Below, piece after piece: positions 19,009-29,024 of a stretch of 64,000 nt of DNA. Within the stretch, counting starts at the first letter, position 1, and each line of letters starts with the position of its first letter. Source of the stretch: UBA11373 sp046714175 (GTDB lineage Bacteria; Actinomycetota; Acidimicrobiia; Spongiisociales; UBA11373); the NCBI GenBank assembly GCA_046714175.1, contig JBKKBI010000084.1, positions 47,007 to 111,006 of the forward strand. Direction: 5' to 3'. The notes under the pieces were generated by a model that worked only from the letters and a program-made list of their open reading frames with translations, did no database searches and was not told the DNA's origin. Position numbers and translations under genes: made by a program.

Positions 19009-20499
19009 TCACGCCAGCTCCTGCTCCCAGTCCCACGTCTCCAGATTCTGTTTGATCCTGCTCAGGAACTTCACCGCCGTCGATCCATCGAAGGCCCGAT
19101 GGTCCCAAGACAGGCCGAGGTACCCGACATGGTGGATGGCAATCGCGTCGTTGCCGTCACGGTCGGTCACCACGATCGGCCTCTTGACCACGGTATCCGT
19201 GGACAGGATTGCCACATTCGGCACGTTGATGATCGGAGCGGACATGAACGACCCGAAGGGTCCCGGGTTGGTGATCGTGAATGTGGACCCGGCGAGGTCG
19301 TCGGGCTCCATCTTCCCGGAGCGGGCCTTCTCGGCGAGACGGCGCACTTCGCGGGCGATGCCGCGCATCCTCAGACCGTCGGCGCCGCGCATCGTCATCA
19401 CCAAGAGCCCTTCTTCCTCGAGGTCGACTCCGTAGCCGAGGTTGACCGTTCCATGGAGTATGCGCGCCTTGTTCACCAGGTCGAGGCTCGAGTTCACCAC
19501 CGGAAACATGCCGAGCGCGTCGACGACCGCACGGCTGACAAATGGGAGGTAGGTAAGCGAGAAACCCTCCCGCTCCTTGAACGCGTCGCGGTGACGGCGG
19601 CGCACGCGCTCCACCGGCTCGAAGTCGACCTCGACCGACGTCCACACGTGGGCGGCGGTCTGCTTGGCTCGGATCATGTTGTCAGCGATCCGAATGCGCA
19701 GCCGCGACAGATCCTCGACGCGATCACCTCCCCCGGTGTGCATCGTCGCCGCGGTCTGGGGCGCCGGTGCCACCGCGGGGGGCGACGCCACGGTCGGCTG
19801 GGACGGGGTGAACATGGCGTGCTCAGCCGGCTTGTCGACGATCAAATCCGAGATACCGCGACCCAATACGGTGCGAGGGGGTTCGCCCCCGACTGCCTCC
19901 AGAGGTCCCGGGGCGGAGGCGATGAACGCTTCCAGGTCACGCCGGGTGATGCGACCGTCGGTCCCGGTGCCAGCCACCCGCGCCAGATCCACGCCGTGCT
20001 CGATGGCGAGACGGCGCACCACCGGCGACAGCATCCCGACTTCCGCCCCGGCCGTGGCAGGCACGCCGGTGGGTACCACTGTTGCCGGCGGGGGGCTTAC
20101 GGCCTGCAGTACCGCCTGGGGCGGCTCGGCTGGCTGCGGCTCGGCCGGCTGCGGCTCGGCTGGCTGCGGAACCGTCGCCTGTGGGGCGGCCGCGGGAGCA
20201 GCGGGGGGGACCGGGGATGCAGCCACCGCGGGAACAGGCGCCGCCGCTCCGCCGGCCTCACCAGGCTGTCCGATGACGACCAATGGGGTGCCGACAGCGA
20301 CGGTCGCCCCCTCAGGAACCAAGATCTCAAGAATGGTCCCCGCCACCGGCGACGGCACCTCGGTGTCGACCTTGTCGGTCGAGATCTCGAGAAGGACCTC
20401 GTCTTCGCGAATGGTGTCTCCCGGCTGCTTCGACCACTTGAGGATCGTGCCTTCCGTGACCGTCTCGCCGAGCTGAGGCATGGTGACCGTAAGGGACAT
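19009..20499 (-). CDS. 2-oxoacid dehydrogenase E2 (dihydrolipoamide acyltransferase)
   Basis: 496 aa. One N-terminal lipoyl domain (1-77) with lipoyl-lysine Lys43 in STDKVDTE. A long Ala/Pro linker includes three copies of a 15-bp DNA unit encoding EPQPA. The E1/E3-binding domain is about 158-196 (LSPVVRRLAIEHGVDL). The catalytic acyltransferase domain (about 265-496) ends with the SWDHRAFDG active-site motif. Neighbours suggest a branched-chain complex, but a pyruvate role is not excluded by sequence alone. It follows the fused E1 gene by 12 bases and has GGAG 8 bases before its ATG. Substrate of the LipB-LipA fusion encoded next. Confidence 0.93.
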   Translation of the reverse strand: MSLTVTMPQLGETVTEGTILKWSKQPGDTIREDEVLLEISTDKVDTEVPSPVAGTILEILVPEGATVAVGTPLVVIGQPGEAGGAAAPVPAVAASPVPPAAPAAAPQATVPQPAEPQPAEPQPAEPPQAVLQAVSPPPATVVPTGVPATAGAEVGMLSPVVRRLAIEHGVDLARVAGTGTDGRITRRDLEAFIASAPGPLEAVGGEPPRTVLGRGISDLIVDKPAEHAMFTPSQPTVASPPAVAPAPQTAATMHTGGGDRVEDLSRLRIRIADNMIRAKQTAAHVWTSVEVDFEPVERVRRRHRDAFKEREGFSLTYLPFVSRAVVDALGMFPVVNSSLDLVNKARILHGTVNLGYGVDLEEEGLLVMTMRGADGLRMRGIAREVRRLAEKARSGKMEPDDLAGSTFTITNPGPFGSFMSAPIINVPNVAILSTDTVVKRPIVVTDRDGNDAIAIHHVGYLGLSWDHRAFDGSTAVKFLSRIKQNLETWDWEQELA

Positions 20500-20511
20500 G
20501 GGTTGATTCTC

Positions 20512-22506
20512 CTACAACGCGGCGAGTTTGTTTACGGCAGCGACCACCTGGTCGACCTGCGGGACAAAGGCATCCTCGAGGATCGGGGAAAACGGAATGT
20601 GAGTATGCGGCGGGGTCACTCGAATGATTGGCCCATCGAGGTCCCAAAAAGCCTCGGCTGCAACTCGGGCGGCCACTTCGGAGGCGACCGAGGCGAAGGG
20701 CACATCTTCTTGCACGACCACCAGGCGTGACGTCTTGACCACCGAGGCAAAGACGGCCTCCCAATCGAGGGGCACGATCGTCTGCAGGTCGATGATCTCC
20801 ACGGAAACGTCCTCCGCCTCGAGAAGCCCGGCGGCTTCGAGTGAGGTGTGCACCATGGCACCCCAGGTGACGATGGTGACGTCGTCGCCGACCCGAGCCA
20901 CCCGCGCCTTGCCCAGCGGCAGCTCGTAACTCCCCGGCGGGAGCGGCTCCTTGATGCTGCGGTAGAGCTTCTTGTGCTCGAGGAACACCACCGGATTGGG
21001 ATCGCGGATCGCGGCCACCAGCAGCCCTTTGGCCGCGGTCGGGGTGCTGGGTACCACGACCTTGACGCCGGGATGGTGCGCCAGCATTCCCTCCGGGCTG
21101 ATCGAGTGGAACGGTCCGGCGCGCAACCCGGCTCCGCTGGGCCCCCGAACGACGATCGGCACCGAGTGCCGCGCCTTCCACAGGTACTTGGCGGCCTCGT
21201 TGAACAGTTGATCGAGACCGGGGTAGATGAAGTCGGTGTACTGCAACTCCGCCACAGGTCGTTGTCCCATGAGGGCCGCTCCCACGGCTCCCCCGATGAT
21301 CCCCGACTCTGCGATCGGGGTGTCGATCACTCGATTGGGTCCGTACTTCTCGAAGAGACCCTTGGTGACCTTGAATGCGCCTCCAAACGACCCGACATCC
21401 TCTCCCAACAAGAAAACGCGATCGTCACGATCCATCTCCTCGTCGAGCGCCAGGGTGATGGCATCGAGCAGAGTCACCGGCTCCCCCGCTGGCTCTCCGG
21501 GCTCTGGTCCGGTGAAGGTAGCTGGAGCAAACAGGTCGAGATGAACGTCTGCGGCGACTGGATCGGCCTGCGTCTGCGCCCACTCGATCGTGGTGCGGAT
21601 CTTCTCCTCAAGACGATCGTGAACCGCTTGGCGTTGCGCCTCATCGAGCAAACCGCGGGAGGTCAAGTACTCCTCGAAGCGCGGCAACGGATCGCGCGCC
21701 ATCCACGCCTCGCGCTCATCGGGTTTCACGTATTCAGCGGAATCGTGACCGGCGTGTCCAAAGTGACGGAAGGTGACGGCCTCGATCAGCGTGGGGCCTT
21801 CGCCCCGTCGCGCCCGCTCCACCGCCTCGCGTGCCACGGCGTAACACTCGAGGACGTCGTTGCCATCGATGACGACACCGGGGATGCCGTATCCGTCGGC
21901 GCGGTGTCCGGAGTAGGCGAGACGGAACTGGCCGTCGTTGGGAGTCGAGTATGCGTATTGGTTGTTCTGGATCGTGAAGACGATCGGTAATTGCAGGACT
22001 GCGGCCATGTTGACCGCCTCGTGCCAGGTGCCAGTTGCGGTCGACCCCTCACCGCAATCCGCCAGGGCTACCCGTCGTTCGCCGCGCTGTTTGAACGCCA
22101 GCGCCGCCCCCATGGCGACCGGGTAGGCGTCGGGAAGCGGAGAGATCACCATGAGCGTGCCCTTCTCCAACACGCCAAAGTGGCTGTTGCCATCGCGACC
22201 CTTGCTCGGTCCCGACGCCTTTCCGTAGAAGTTGAGCATCGCCTCCTCGAGCGTGACTCCCTTGGTCAGTTGGGCCAGGAGGTCGCGATGAGTCGGTCCG
22301 AATATGTCGCCGGGTTCCAGTGCCGAAATCAACCCGACCTGAGCCGCCTCCTGGCCAACCCCCGGATAGACCGCGCCGGGGAGACGCCCGCCGCGGTACA
22401 TGTTGTGCAGACGGGTCTCGAGCAGCCGACCGGTCATCATGAGCTCGTACATCGCCATGAGCTGGGCCGGCGAGAGCTCAGCGGCGTGTCCCCGGGCCTC
22501 GATCAC
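20512..22506 (-). CDS. Fused 2-oxoacid dehydrogenase E1 alpha-beta (branched-chain type)
   Basis: 664 aa; alpha-like half 1-330, beta-like half about 345-664, joined by a Pro/Glu-rich linker. The alpha half has the TPP-binding stretch DCGEGSTATGTWHEAVN to QNNQYAYS and the phosphorylation-loop-like HFGHAGHDSAEY. The beta half has LLGEDVGSFGGAFKVT, DTPIAESGIIGGAVGAAL and the C-terminal PPHTHIPFSP. Oxidatively decarboxylates a 2-oxoacid and loads E2. Fused E1 forms are known for branched-chain complexes but alpha and beta are more often separate. GTG start preceded by GAGGGGGG at good spacing. Second gene of the operon, 45 bases after lpd. Confidence 0.92.
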   Translation of the reverse strand: MIEARGHAAELSPAQLMAMYELMMTGRLLETRLHNMYRGGRLPGAVYPGVGQEAAQVGLISALEPGDIFGPTHRDLLAQLTKGVTLEEAMLNFYGKASGPSKGRDGNSHFGVLEKGTLMVISPLPDAYPVAMGAALAFKQRGERRVALADCGEGSTATGTWHEAVNMAAVLQLPIVFTIQNNQYAYSTPNDGQFRLAYSGHRADGYGIPGVVIDGNDVLECYAVAREAVERARRGEGPTLIEAVTFRHFGHAGHDSAEYVKPDEREAWMARDPLPRFEEYLTSRGLLDEAQRQAVHDRLEEKIRTTIEWAQTQADPVAADVHLDLFAPATFTGPEPGEPAGEPVTLLDAITLALDEEMDRDDRVFLLGEDVGSFGGAFKVTKGLFEKYGPNRVIDTPIAESGIIGGAVGAALMGQRPVAELQYTDFIYPGLDQLFNEAAKYLWKARHSVPIVVRGPSGAGLRAGPFHSISPEGMLAHHPGVKVVVPSTPTAAKGLLVAAIRDPNPVVFLEHKKLYRSIKEPLPPGSYELPLGKARVARVGDDVTIVTWGAMVHTSLEAAGLLEAEDVSVEIIDLQTIVPLDWEAVFASVVKTSRLVVVQEDVPFASVASEVAARVAAEAFWDLDGPIIRVTPPHTHIPFSPILEDAFVPQVDQVVAAVNKLAAL

Positions 22507-22551
22507 GATCGATCCCCCCTCACATCCGTCCCTCGGTGCGCACCAGCCATG

Positions 22552-23919
22552 TCAGTGCAGGCTCCGCCCCGATGCCGCCAACAACGACTCCCCGATCGCT
22601 TCGGAAAGTGTGGGATGGGCGTGAATGAACGCCGCGGCCTCGGAAGGAAGCGCCTCCCACCCGACCGCATACATCAGCTCGTGGATCAACTCCCCCGCCT
22701 GCGGACCGACGACCGTTGCCCCGAGAATGGGCCCGCCTCGCTCGGAGACGATCTTCACCAGACCCTGCGCCTGACCCTTGATGATGGCCCGGCCCACGCC
22801 TGCCATCCCGTGATCGTGGGTCACCACATCGTGTCCCGCGGCGCGCGCCTGAGCCTCGGTGAGGCCCACCGACGCCACTTCGGGAAGGGAGTAGACGACT
22901 AGCGGAATCGCCCGGTACTCGACCGGGGCCGCCGTCCCGGTGGCGATGTGCGTGATAGCGGCGATACCCTCGGCGAATCCGGCGTGAGCCAGCTGCGGGG
23001 TACCCGCCACGATGTCTCCGACGGCATAGATTCCGGGGGCATCTGTGAGCATGGTGCGTCGGTCGGCGATCACGTATCCGCGGTCGAGGCGAACGCCCGC
23101 TTCCTCCAATCCGATCCCGCTGGTCACCGGTGCCCGGCCCACCGCCACCAGCACCACATCGACTTCGACCGCAACTCCCCCGGCCGAAACGGTCACGCCC
23201 GACGGCCCGATCACCGGGGGCTCGACCGCGGCCCCGGTGGTAATTCCGATGCCCTTCTTCGCCAGGATCCGGGCGAGCAGCTTGGCGGCCTCGGGTTCGG
23301 CCCCGGGGAGGATCTGGTCGAAGACTTCAAACACATGTACCTGGCTACCCAACTCGGCGAGGTAGCAGGCGAACTCGATTCCGATCGCGCCGCCGCCGAT
23401 CACCGCGACCCGACGCGGCTGGGCGTGCCAATCCAAGCCGTGATCCGAGGTGACAATGCGTACCCCGTCGGGTTCGTATCCCGGGATGCTGCGCGGCACC
23501 GAGCCCGTGGCCACGATCACCTTGCGTGCTTCGAGGCGTCGTGGGGTCTCACCGGCCACGTCCACGATCCCCGGGCCGGACACGCGGCCCGTTCCCGCCA
23601 CGATCTCCACCTTGCGCTGTTTGAGGAGGCCGAGCAGGCCTTTGTGCAGCTGGCCGACGACGGCGTCCTTGTGCTGGCGGGCGCGGTCCCAATCGACCGA
23701 GGGAGCGGAGACGATCACCCCTGCGTGGGCGGCATGCGCCACCTCGGCGAACACCTCGGCGGTGTGGATCCACGCCTTGGCCGGAATGCAACCCCGGTGC
23801 AGGCAGGTCCCGCCAATATCGGCTCGTTCGACCAGGACGACGGAGAGTCCAAAGTTGTGGGCGTAGAGCGCAGCGGCGTAGCCCCCGGGCCCACCGCCAA
23901 TGATCGCGACGTCGTGCAA
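22552..23919 (-). CDS. lpdA: Dihydrolipoamide dehydrogenase (E3)
   Basis: 455 aa flavoprotein that reoxidises the lipoyl arm with NAD. FAD-binding GGGPGGYAAA at 8-17, redox disulfide GGTCLHRGCIPAK (Cys40 and Cys45 region), NAD-binding GGGAIGIEFACYLAELG, and the C-terminal HAHPTLSE containing the catalytic His-Glu pair. TTG start at 23919 chosen: GGAGG lies 4 bases upstream and the protein begins MHDVAIIGGG as expected. First gene of the operon E3-E1-E2-LipB/LipA; a TAGGCT about 30 bases upstream could be its -10. Confidence 0.94.
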   Translation of the reverse strand: MHDVAIIGGGPGGYAAALYAHNFGLSVVLVERADIGGTCLHRGCIPAKAWIHTAEVFAEVAHAAHAGVIVSAPSVDWDRARQHKDAVVGQLHKGLLGLLKQRKVEIVAGTGRVSGPGIVDVAGETPRRLEARKVIVATGSVPRSIPGYEPDGVRIVTSDHGLDWHAQPRRVAVIGGGAIGIEFACYLAELGSQVHVFEVFDQILPGAEPEAAKLLARILAKKGIGITTGAAVEPPVIGPSGVTVSAGGVAVEVDVVLVAVGRAPVTSGIGLEEAGVRLDRGYVIADRRTMLTDAPGIYAVGDIVAGTPQLAHAGFAEGIAAITHIATGTAAPVEYRAIPLVVYSLPEVASVGLTEAQARAAGHDVVTHDHGMAGVGRAIIKGQAQGLVKIVSERGGPILGATVVGPQAGELIHELMYAVGWEALPSEAAAFIHAHPTLSEAIGESLLAASGRSLH

Positions 23920-24005
23920 CAGCCCTCCAGTCGGTGCCGCCAGAGCCTAGAGCCTCGCCGGTTGCGGAACCAGGGACCATTCGTCGGACTGCCGCCGGCC
24001 GCGGG

Positions 24006-24011
24006 TACCCT
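24006..24011 (+). promoter_or_regulatory. Possible -10 (TACCCT) before small membrane ORF
   Basis: TANNNT match 9 bases before the ATG at 24021, with no ribosome-binding site between. Confidence 0.3.
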
Positions 24012-24020
24012 CGCCGGGCC

Positions 24021-24113
24021 ATGCAAACCCGCTACCTGCTCGTGGCCGCTCTGATCACCGCTCTGGTGATCCTGGCCGCATCCCTGGTCTGGTTTCTCCG
24101 GGTCGGGACGTGA
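24021..24113 (+). CDS. Small single-pass membrane protein, 30 aa
   Basis: Short ORF starting MQTRYLLVAALIT and ending FLRVGT. It has a basic N-terminus, one hydrophobic helix (about 5-25) and a basic C-terminal tail. Its TGA overlaps the GTG of the following hydrolase gene by 4 bases (GTGA), which suggests translational coupling and supports it being real. It could tether or regulate the hydrolase, or serve only as a leader peptide; neither is shown. No family recognised. Confidence 0.5.
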   Translation: MQTRYLLVAALITALVILAASLVWFLRVGT

Positions 24114-24754
24114 TCACCACCTCAGACGGGATCAGCCTCGAGTCACTGTGGGATGAGCCTGCCGGCGAACCCGAGGGGTGCGTGGTGCTGTGCCACCCCC
24201 ATCCGCTCGATGGCGGCACCATGAATGCCCCGCTCATGCGAATGGTGGCGGCGACACTGGCAGCATCCGGTCTATGGGTGCTGCGATTCAACTTTCGCGG
24301 GGTGGGACTCTCCCAAGGTGAATGGGGCGTCGGCCGTGGCGAGGTGTCCGATGTCGCTGCGGCAGTCGCTGCGGCCGGGGAGACCCGGCCTGGCCTGCCG
24401 ATGGGCGTCGCCGGCTGGTCGTTCGGTGCCTCCACCTCGCTCCGCTGGCAGGCGGAGTCCGGATCGACCTTGCCTTGGGCGGGGATCGCACCCGGGATTC
24501 AGACCTACCGCGACGCCGAGCCTCCCGATGTCACCAGACTTGCTCCGGCGCCGCGACTGATCGTCCATGGCGACCGGGACCAATTCGCCTCCCCCGCCGC
24601 GATGGCTGAGTTCGCCTCCTCATTCGGGGCCCGCCTGGAGGTTCTCCGGGGTTCCGACCACTTCTTTGTGTTCCGGGGGCGGCGGGTGGGGGCTCTGGTG
24701 GCGGCGCACTTTGGAGGTCGCCCGGTGGACCCCGACGGCGGCGCTCAGACTTGA
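24110..24754 (+). CDS. Alpha/beta hydrolase (COG2945-like)
   Basis: 214 aa. Typical small alpha/beta-hydrolase motifs: CHPHPLDGGTMNAPLMR near 28-44, LRFNFRGVGLSQG near 57-69, nucleophile elbow GWSFGAS (Ser about 104), acid in HGDRDQF and terminal His in SDHFF. Members of this group are cytosolic hydrolases of unknown substrate. GTG start overlaps the 30-aa membrane ORF; the 3' end overlaps the convergent 68-aa gene by 10 bases. Confidence 0.85.
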   Translation: MITTSDGISLESLWDEPAGEPEGCVVLCHPHPLDGGTMNAPLMRMVAATLAASGLWVLRFNFRGVGLSQGEWGVGRGEVSDVAAAVAAAGETRPGLPMGVAGWSFGASTSLRWQAESGSTLPWAGIAPGIQTYRDAEPPDVTRLAPAPRLIVHGDRDQFASPAAMAEFASSFGARLEVLRGSDHFFVFRGRRVGALVAAHFGGRPVDPDGGAQT

Positions 24755-24951
24755 GGTCGGTAACCGCGCGATCGCGCCTCGGCGGCAGTATCCGGGGCGA
24801 AGGTGACGACGGGGAGCACGGCCACCACCTCGGCGCCACCGGCCAAGCCCCGCAACAGTGCGCACTGATCGGGATCGTCGGTGTCGTACAGCGCCAGCGT
24901 GTCGCGTAGTCCTACGAATTGATGGTGTTCCAACCGACGGATACGGGACAT
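24745..24951 (-). CDS. Small hypothetical protein, 68 aa
   Basis: Starts at MSRIRRLEHHQF with AGGAGG 4 bases upstream, the strongest ribosome-binding site in this stretch. Contains FVGLRDTLALYDTDDPDQC then a hydrophobic Val-rich strand run AEVVAVLPVVTF. No signal peptide. Not recognised. It lies 25 bases downstream of the lipoprotein gene on the same strand, probably the last gene of the mutase operon. Confidence 0.65.
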   Translation of the reverse strand: MSRIRRLEHHQFVGLRDTLALYDTDDPDQCALLRGLAGGAEVVAVLPVVTFAPDTAAEARSRGYRPQV

Positions 24952-24976
24952 GATCCTCCTTGGAGCGCCCGCGCTC

Positions 24977-25393
24977 TCAGATGTCGTTAACTTCGACCAG
25001 AACCTGGGTCGCGCCACCTTGGGCGATGAACCGGATCTCCCCCGTCAGCTCATCTCGGCCGAAAGAGATCGTCCACGCGCTCGCCGAGCCCGATGATGCG
25101 CCGACCACGAAACCCTGACTGACCAGGCCGACATTGAAGTAGCGCACCGCCGCCTCGAGACTCGACCCCACTTGCAGCGCCATCTCGGTGCGGTGGTTGG
25201 CGCGATCGATCATTGTCGATCCGATCACCGCATCATCGGGAATGGGAAAGTCCGCCGGAATCGCCGGGGGTCGCTCCCCCACGCCGAATATCACCGGCTC
25301 GTCGGACACGTCCAGCGACCTGCCGCCGCCGCACGCGCCTGCGAGCGTGACCACCACCATCACGGTGCAGGCATGGCGTCGGTGTCGAATCAC
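24977..25393 (-). CDS. Putative lipoprotein, 138 aa
   Basis: Signal peptide with basic start (MIRHRRH), hydrophobic core VMVVVTLAGA and lipobox Cys21, so likely diacylated and outside the membrane. The mature part has ADFPIPDDAVIGS, a pattern seen in small exported proteins that begin with a mixed alpha/beta domain, and ends in alternating beta-type residues (QVLVEVND). Function unknown. Nine bases downstream of the isobutyryl-CoA-mutase-type gene, so probably co-transcribed. Confidence 0.75.
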   Translation of the reverse strand: MIRHRRHACTVMVVVTLAGACGGGRSLDVSDEPVIFGVGERPPAIPADFPIPDDAVIGSTMIDRANHRTEMALQVGSSLEAAVRYFNVGLVSQGFVVGASSGSASAWTISFGRDELTGEIRFIAQGGATQVLVEVNDI

Positions 25394-25402
25394 CCTCGCC
25401 CC

Positions 25403-27042
<1,640 letters not shown>

Positions 27043-27046
<4 letters not shown>

Positions 27047-27321
27047 CCTGGCTCCTCTGGAGTCGGACCCACCGTAACCGGGGATCCGCAGTTGGGACAC
27101 GGGGCCACTGCCACTGCACCGACGATGAACGAAAACCCACATCGCGGGCAGGCGATGCGCGGCGACGGAGCCTCGGGGATCGGCGTCGGTGGCGGTGAGG
27201 CGGGGGCGATCGGTTCCGCCGCGGCACGCACGTCGTTCACCGTCCCGCAGACCGGGCAGGAGTGCCGGCCCGGGCCGGGAACGTCGAAGTTGGAGCGGCA
27301 CCGCCCACAGCGGACGATCAT
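27043..27321 (-). CDS. Double zinc-ribbon protein, 92 aa
   Basis: Two CxxC...CxxC zinc ribbons: Cys5, 8, 22, 25 and Cys58, 61, 75, 78, separated by a Pro/Ala-rich linker (33-55). Cytosolic, function unknown; such ribbons often bind nucleic acid or act as assembly modules. Start and stop both overlap neighbours (ATGA with the membrane gene, GTGA with the mutase gene), so the three are translated as a unit. Confidence 0.8.
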
Positions 27322-27731
27322 CCGGGTTCCTCGTCGGCCGGAGCGCCCACCGCACCAATGGAGACCAGGTAATCGACATCGGCCGCGATCACCTCAGCGA
27401 TGTCGCGAGCCTCGACGTCGATCTCATTTTCCACGGCACGCTGCAGGATGTGATCGATCGCGTCGCCACTGCCCAGGATCGCGCGCTGTCCCGCGCGCGG
27501 CGCGACTACCTGCTGGTATTCGATCTGCCACTCGAGAATCCGTCGCACCAGGCTTGTCCTCACGCGCAACGCGGTGGCGGGTTCGAGTCCGGCGTGGGCG
27601 AATCGGGCAGCGTCATCGAGCACATAAACCGGATCTGCGTCCCGGCGCCGCCGCCACCCCTGCCAGGTGAAGGCGAGAACGATCATCCCGAGGACCAAGA
27701 CGAGGATCGAGCCACCAACCAGGGCACTCAT
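27318..27731 (-). CDS. Single-pass membrane protein, 137 aa
   Basis: N-terminal membrane helix (about 5-25, GGSILVLVLGMIVLAFTW) followed by a basic stop-transfer RRRRD and a cytosolic, largely helical domain (35-130) with RVRTSLVRRILEWQIEYQQVV. Not recognised. First gene of the run membrane protein, zinc ribbon, mutase, lipoprotein, 68-aa protein. TACGAT is exactly 6 bases before the ATG, so the transcript may be leaderless. Confidence 0.75.
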   Translation of the reverse strand: MSALVGGSILVLVLGMIVLAFTWQGWRRRRDADPVYVLDDAARFAHAGLEPATALRVRTSLVRRILEWQIEYQQVVAPRAGQRAILGSGDAIDHILQRAVENEIDVEARDIAEVIAADVDYLVSIGAVGAPADEEPG

Positions 27732-27737
27732 GGGGGA

Positions 27738-27743
27738 ATCGTA
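27738..27743 (-). promoter_or_regulatory. Leaderless-type -10 (TACGAT) for the mutase operon
   Basis: Minus-strand TACGAT, 6 bases before the ATG at 27731, with no ribosome-binding site between. Confidence 0.45.
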
Positions 27744-27787
27744 CCCCGGTCAGAGACGCCGCTCCGACGGGATGGGCGCCCCGACGA

Positions 27788-28924
27788 CTACACACCGAGC
27801 AGACCAGCGAGCTTCGCGCGATGCTGCGCGGGAGTGCCCAACAGAAGTTCGTCTGTCTTCGCCCGCTTGAAGTACAGATGGGCATCGTGCTCCCAGGTGA
27901 ACCCGATCCCGCCATGGATCTGGATGTTCTCAGCGGCGCAGCGGAAGTAAGCCTCAGAGCAAAGGGACTTGGCCATCGGGGCGACGATGGCCGCCTCGGG
28001 GTCGTCAGACGCCACCGCCCATCCGGCGTAATACGCCACCGACCTGGCCGACTCGACCTGAACCAGCATGTCTGCGCACCTGTGTTTGATCGACTGGAAC
28101 GATCCGATGGGCCGTCCGAACTGGACTCGCACTTTGGCGTACTCGACAGCCATGTCCAGGCACTTCTGGGCGCCGCCGACCTGCTCGAACGCCAAAGCCA
28201 CGATCGCCCGGGTGGTCATGCCCTGCAATGCCTCCCAACCGGCGCCCCTCGCGCCCAGCACGGCCGCGGCCGACACCCGGACGTCCTCAAAGCTGATCTC
28301 GGCCTGCTTGCGAGTCATGTCCATTGTCTCCACGCGCCTTCGACCGATTCCGGGAGCGTCGGCTCCGACAACGACCACCGAGACCCCATCGGTGCCTGTG
28401 GATCCCTCGGCCCGCACCGCCACCAGCAGCGTGTCCGCCGTGTGCCCGTCGATCACGAACGACTTGGTGCCCGAGAGCACCAGATCTCCGCCATCAGCAC
28501 GGGCAACCATCCCAATCCCGGACGCGTCCCACCGGGCGGGGTCTTCTAGTTGGGCCACCGCGACACGGCGCTCGCCGGCTGCGATCCCGGAAAGCAAGTC
28601 CTTCTTTTGCTCGTCGGTGCCGAGATGTGCGATCAAGTCCGCTCCGAGCACCACGGAGGAGAAGAAGGGAGAAGGAAAGAGGGTTCGGCCCATCTCCTCC
28701 ATGAGGATCCCCTGCTCCAGGAGACCGAACCCTGCGCCGCCGAACTCCTCAGGAATCGCCATCGCCTGCCAACCCTGCGCGGCGATGTCGGCCCACAGCC
28801 CGGAGTCGAAACCCATCTCGGTCTCCATGAGGCGGCGCACCACGGTGCTGGGCACCTTGTCGTCGAGAAACCGGCGCGCCGTGGCACGGAGCATGTCCTG
28901 CTCTTCCGAAAAGGCGAAGTTCAT
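27788..28924 (-). CDS. Acyl-CoA dehydrogenase
   Basis: 378 aa flavoenzyme for alpha,beta-dehydrogenation of acyl-CoA. N-terminal helical domain begins MNFAFSEEQDMLRATARRFL; middle FAD/substrate region has VAQLEDPARWD and GTKSFVIDGHTADTLLV; the C-terminal helix bundle has YAKVRVQFGRPIGSFQSIKHR and IQIHGGIGFTWEHDAHLYFKRA. The C-terminal pattern is that of actinobacterial FadE-like proteins, some of which act as heterodimers on unusual acyl groups. GGAGG precedes the ATG at 28924. Close to the branched-chain dehydrogenase and the mutase genes. Confidence 0.9.
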   Translation of the reverse strand: MNFAFSEEQDMLRATARRFLDDKVPSTVVRRLMETEMGFDSGLWADIAAQGWQAMAIPEEFGGAGFGLLEQGILMEEMGRTLFPSPFFSSVVLGADLIAHLGTDEQKKDLLSGIAAGERRVAVAQLEDPARWDASGIGMVARADGGDLVLSGTKSFVIDGHTADTLLVAVRAEGSTGTDGVSVVVVGADAPGIGRRRVETMDMTRKQAEISFEDVRVSAAAVLGARGAGWEALQGMTTRAIVALAFEQVGGAQKCLDMAVEYAKVRVQFGRPIGSFQSIKHRCADMLVQVESARSVAYYAGWAVASDDPEAAIVAPMAKSLCSEAYFRCAAENIQIHGGIGFTWEHDAHLYFKRAKTDELLLGTPAQHRAKLAGLLGV

Positions 28925-29024
28925 CACCTGCCTCCGTTGTCTCCGCCGGGTGTCAGGGTAGTGAGAGGCGTACCCGGACTGTTCCGTGTGCCAGAGTGGG
29001 ACATGCGACGCGGGGAGAGCTTCG

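Noticed and set aside
17133..19055. Long plus-strand open frame of 640 codons
   Set aside because: It is antisense to the LipB-LipA gene and has no recognisable domains; long open frames opposite real genes are expected at high G+C.
22020..22045. Two GTGCCAG heptamers inside the E1 gene
   Set aside because: Only two units, within conserved coding sequence of the TPP-binding region; coincidence is more likely than an array.
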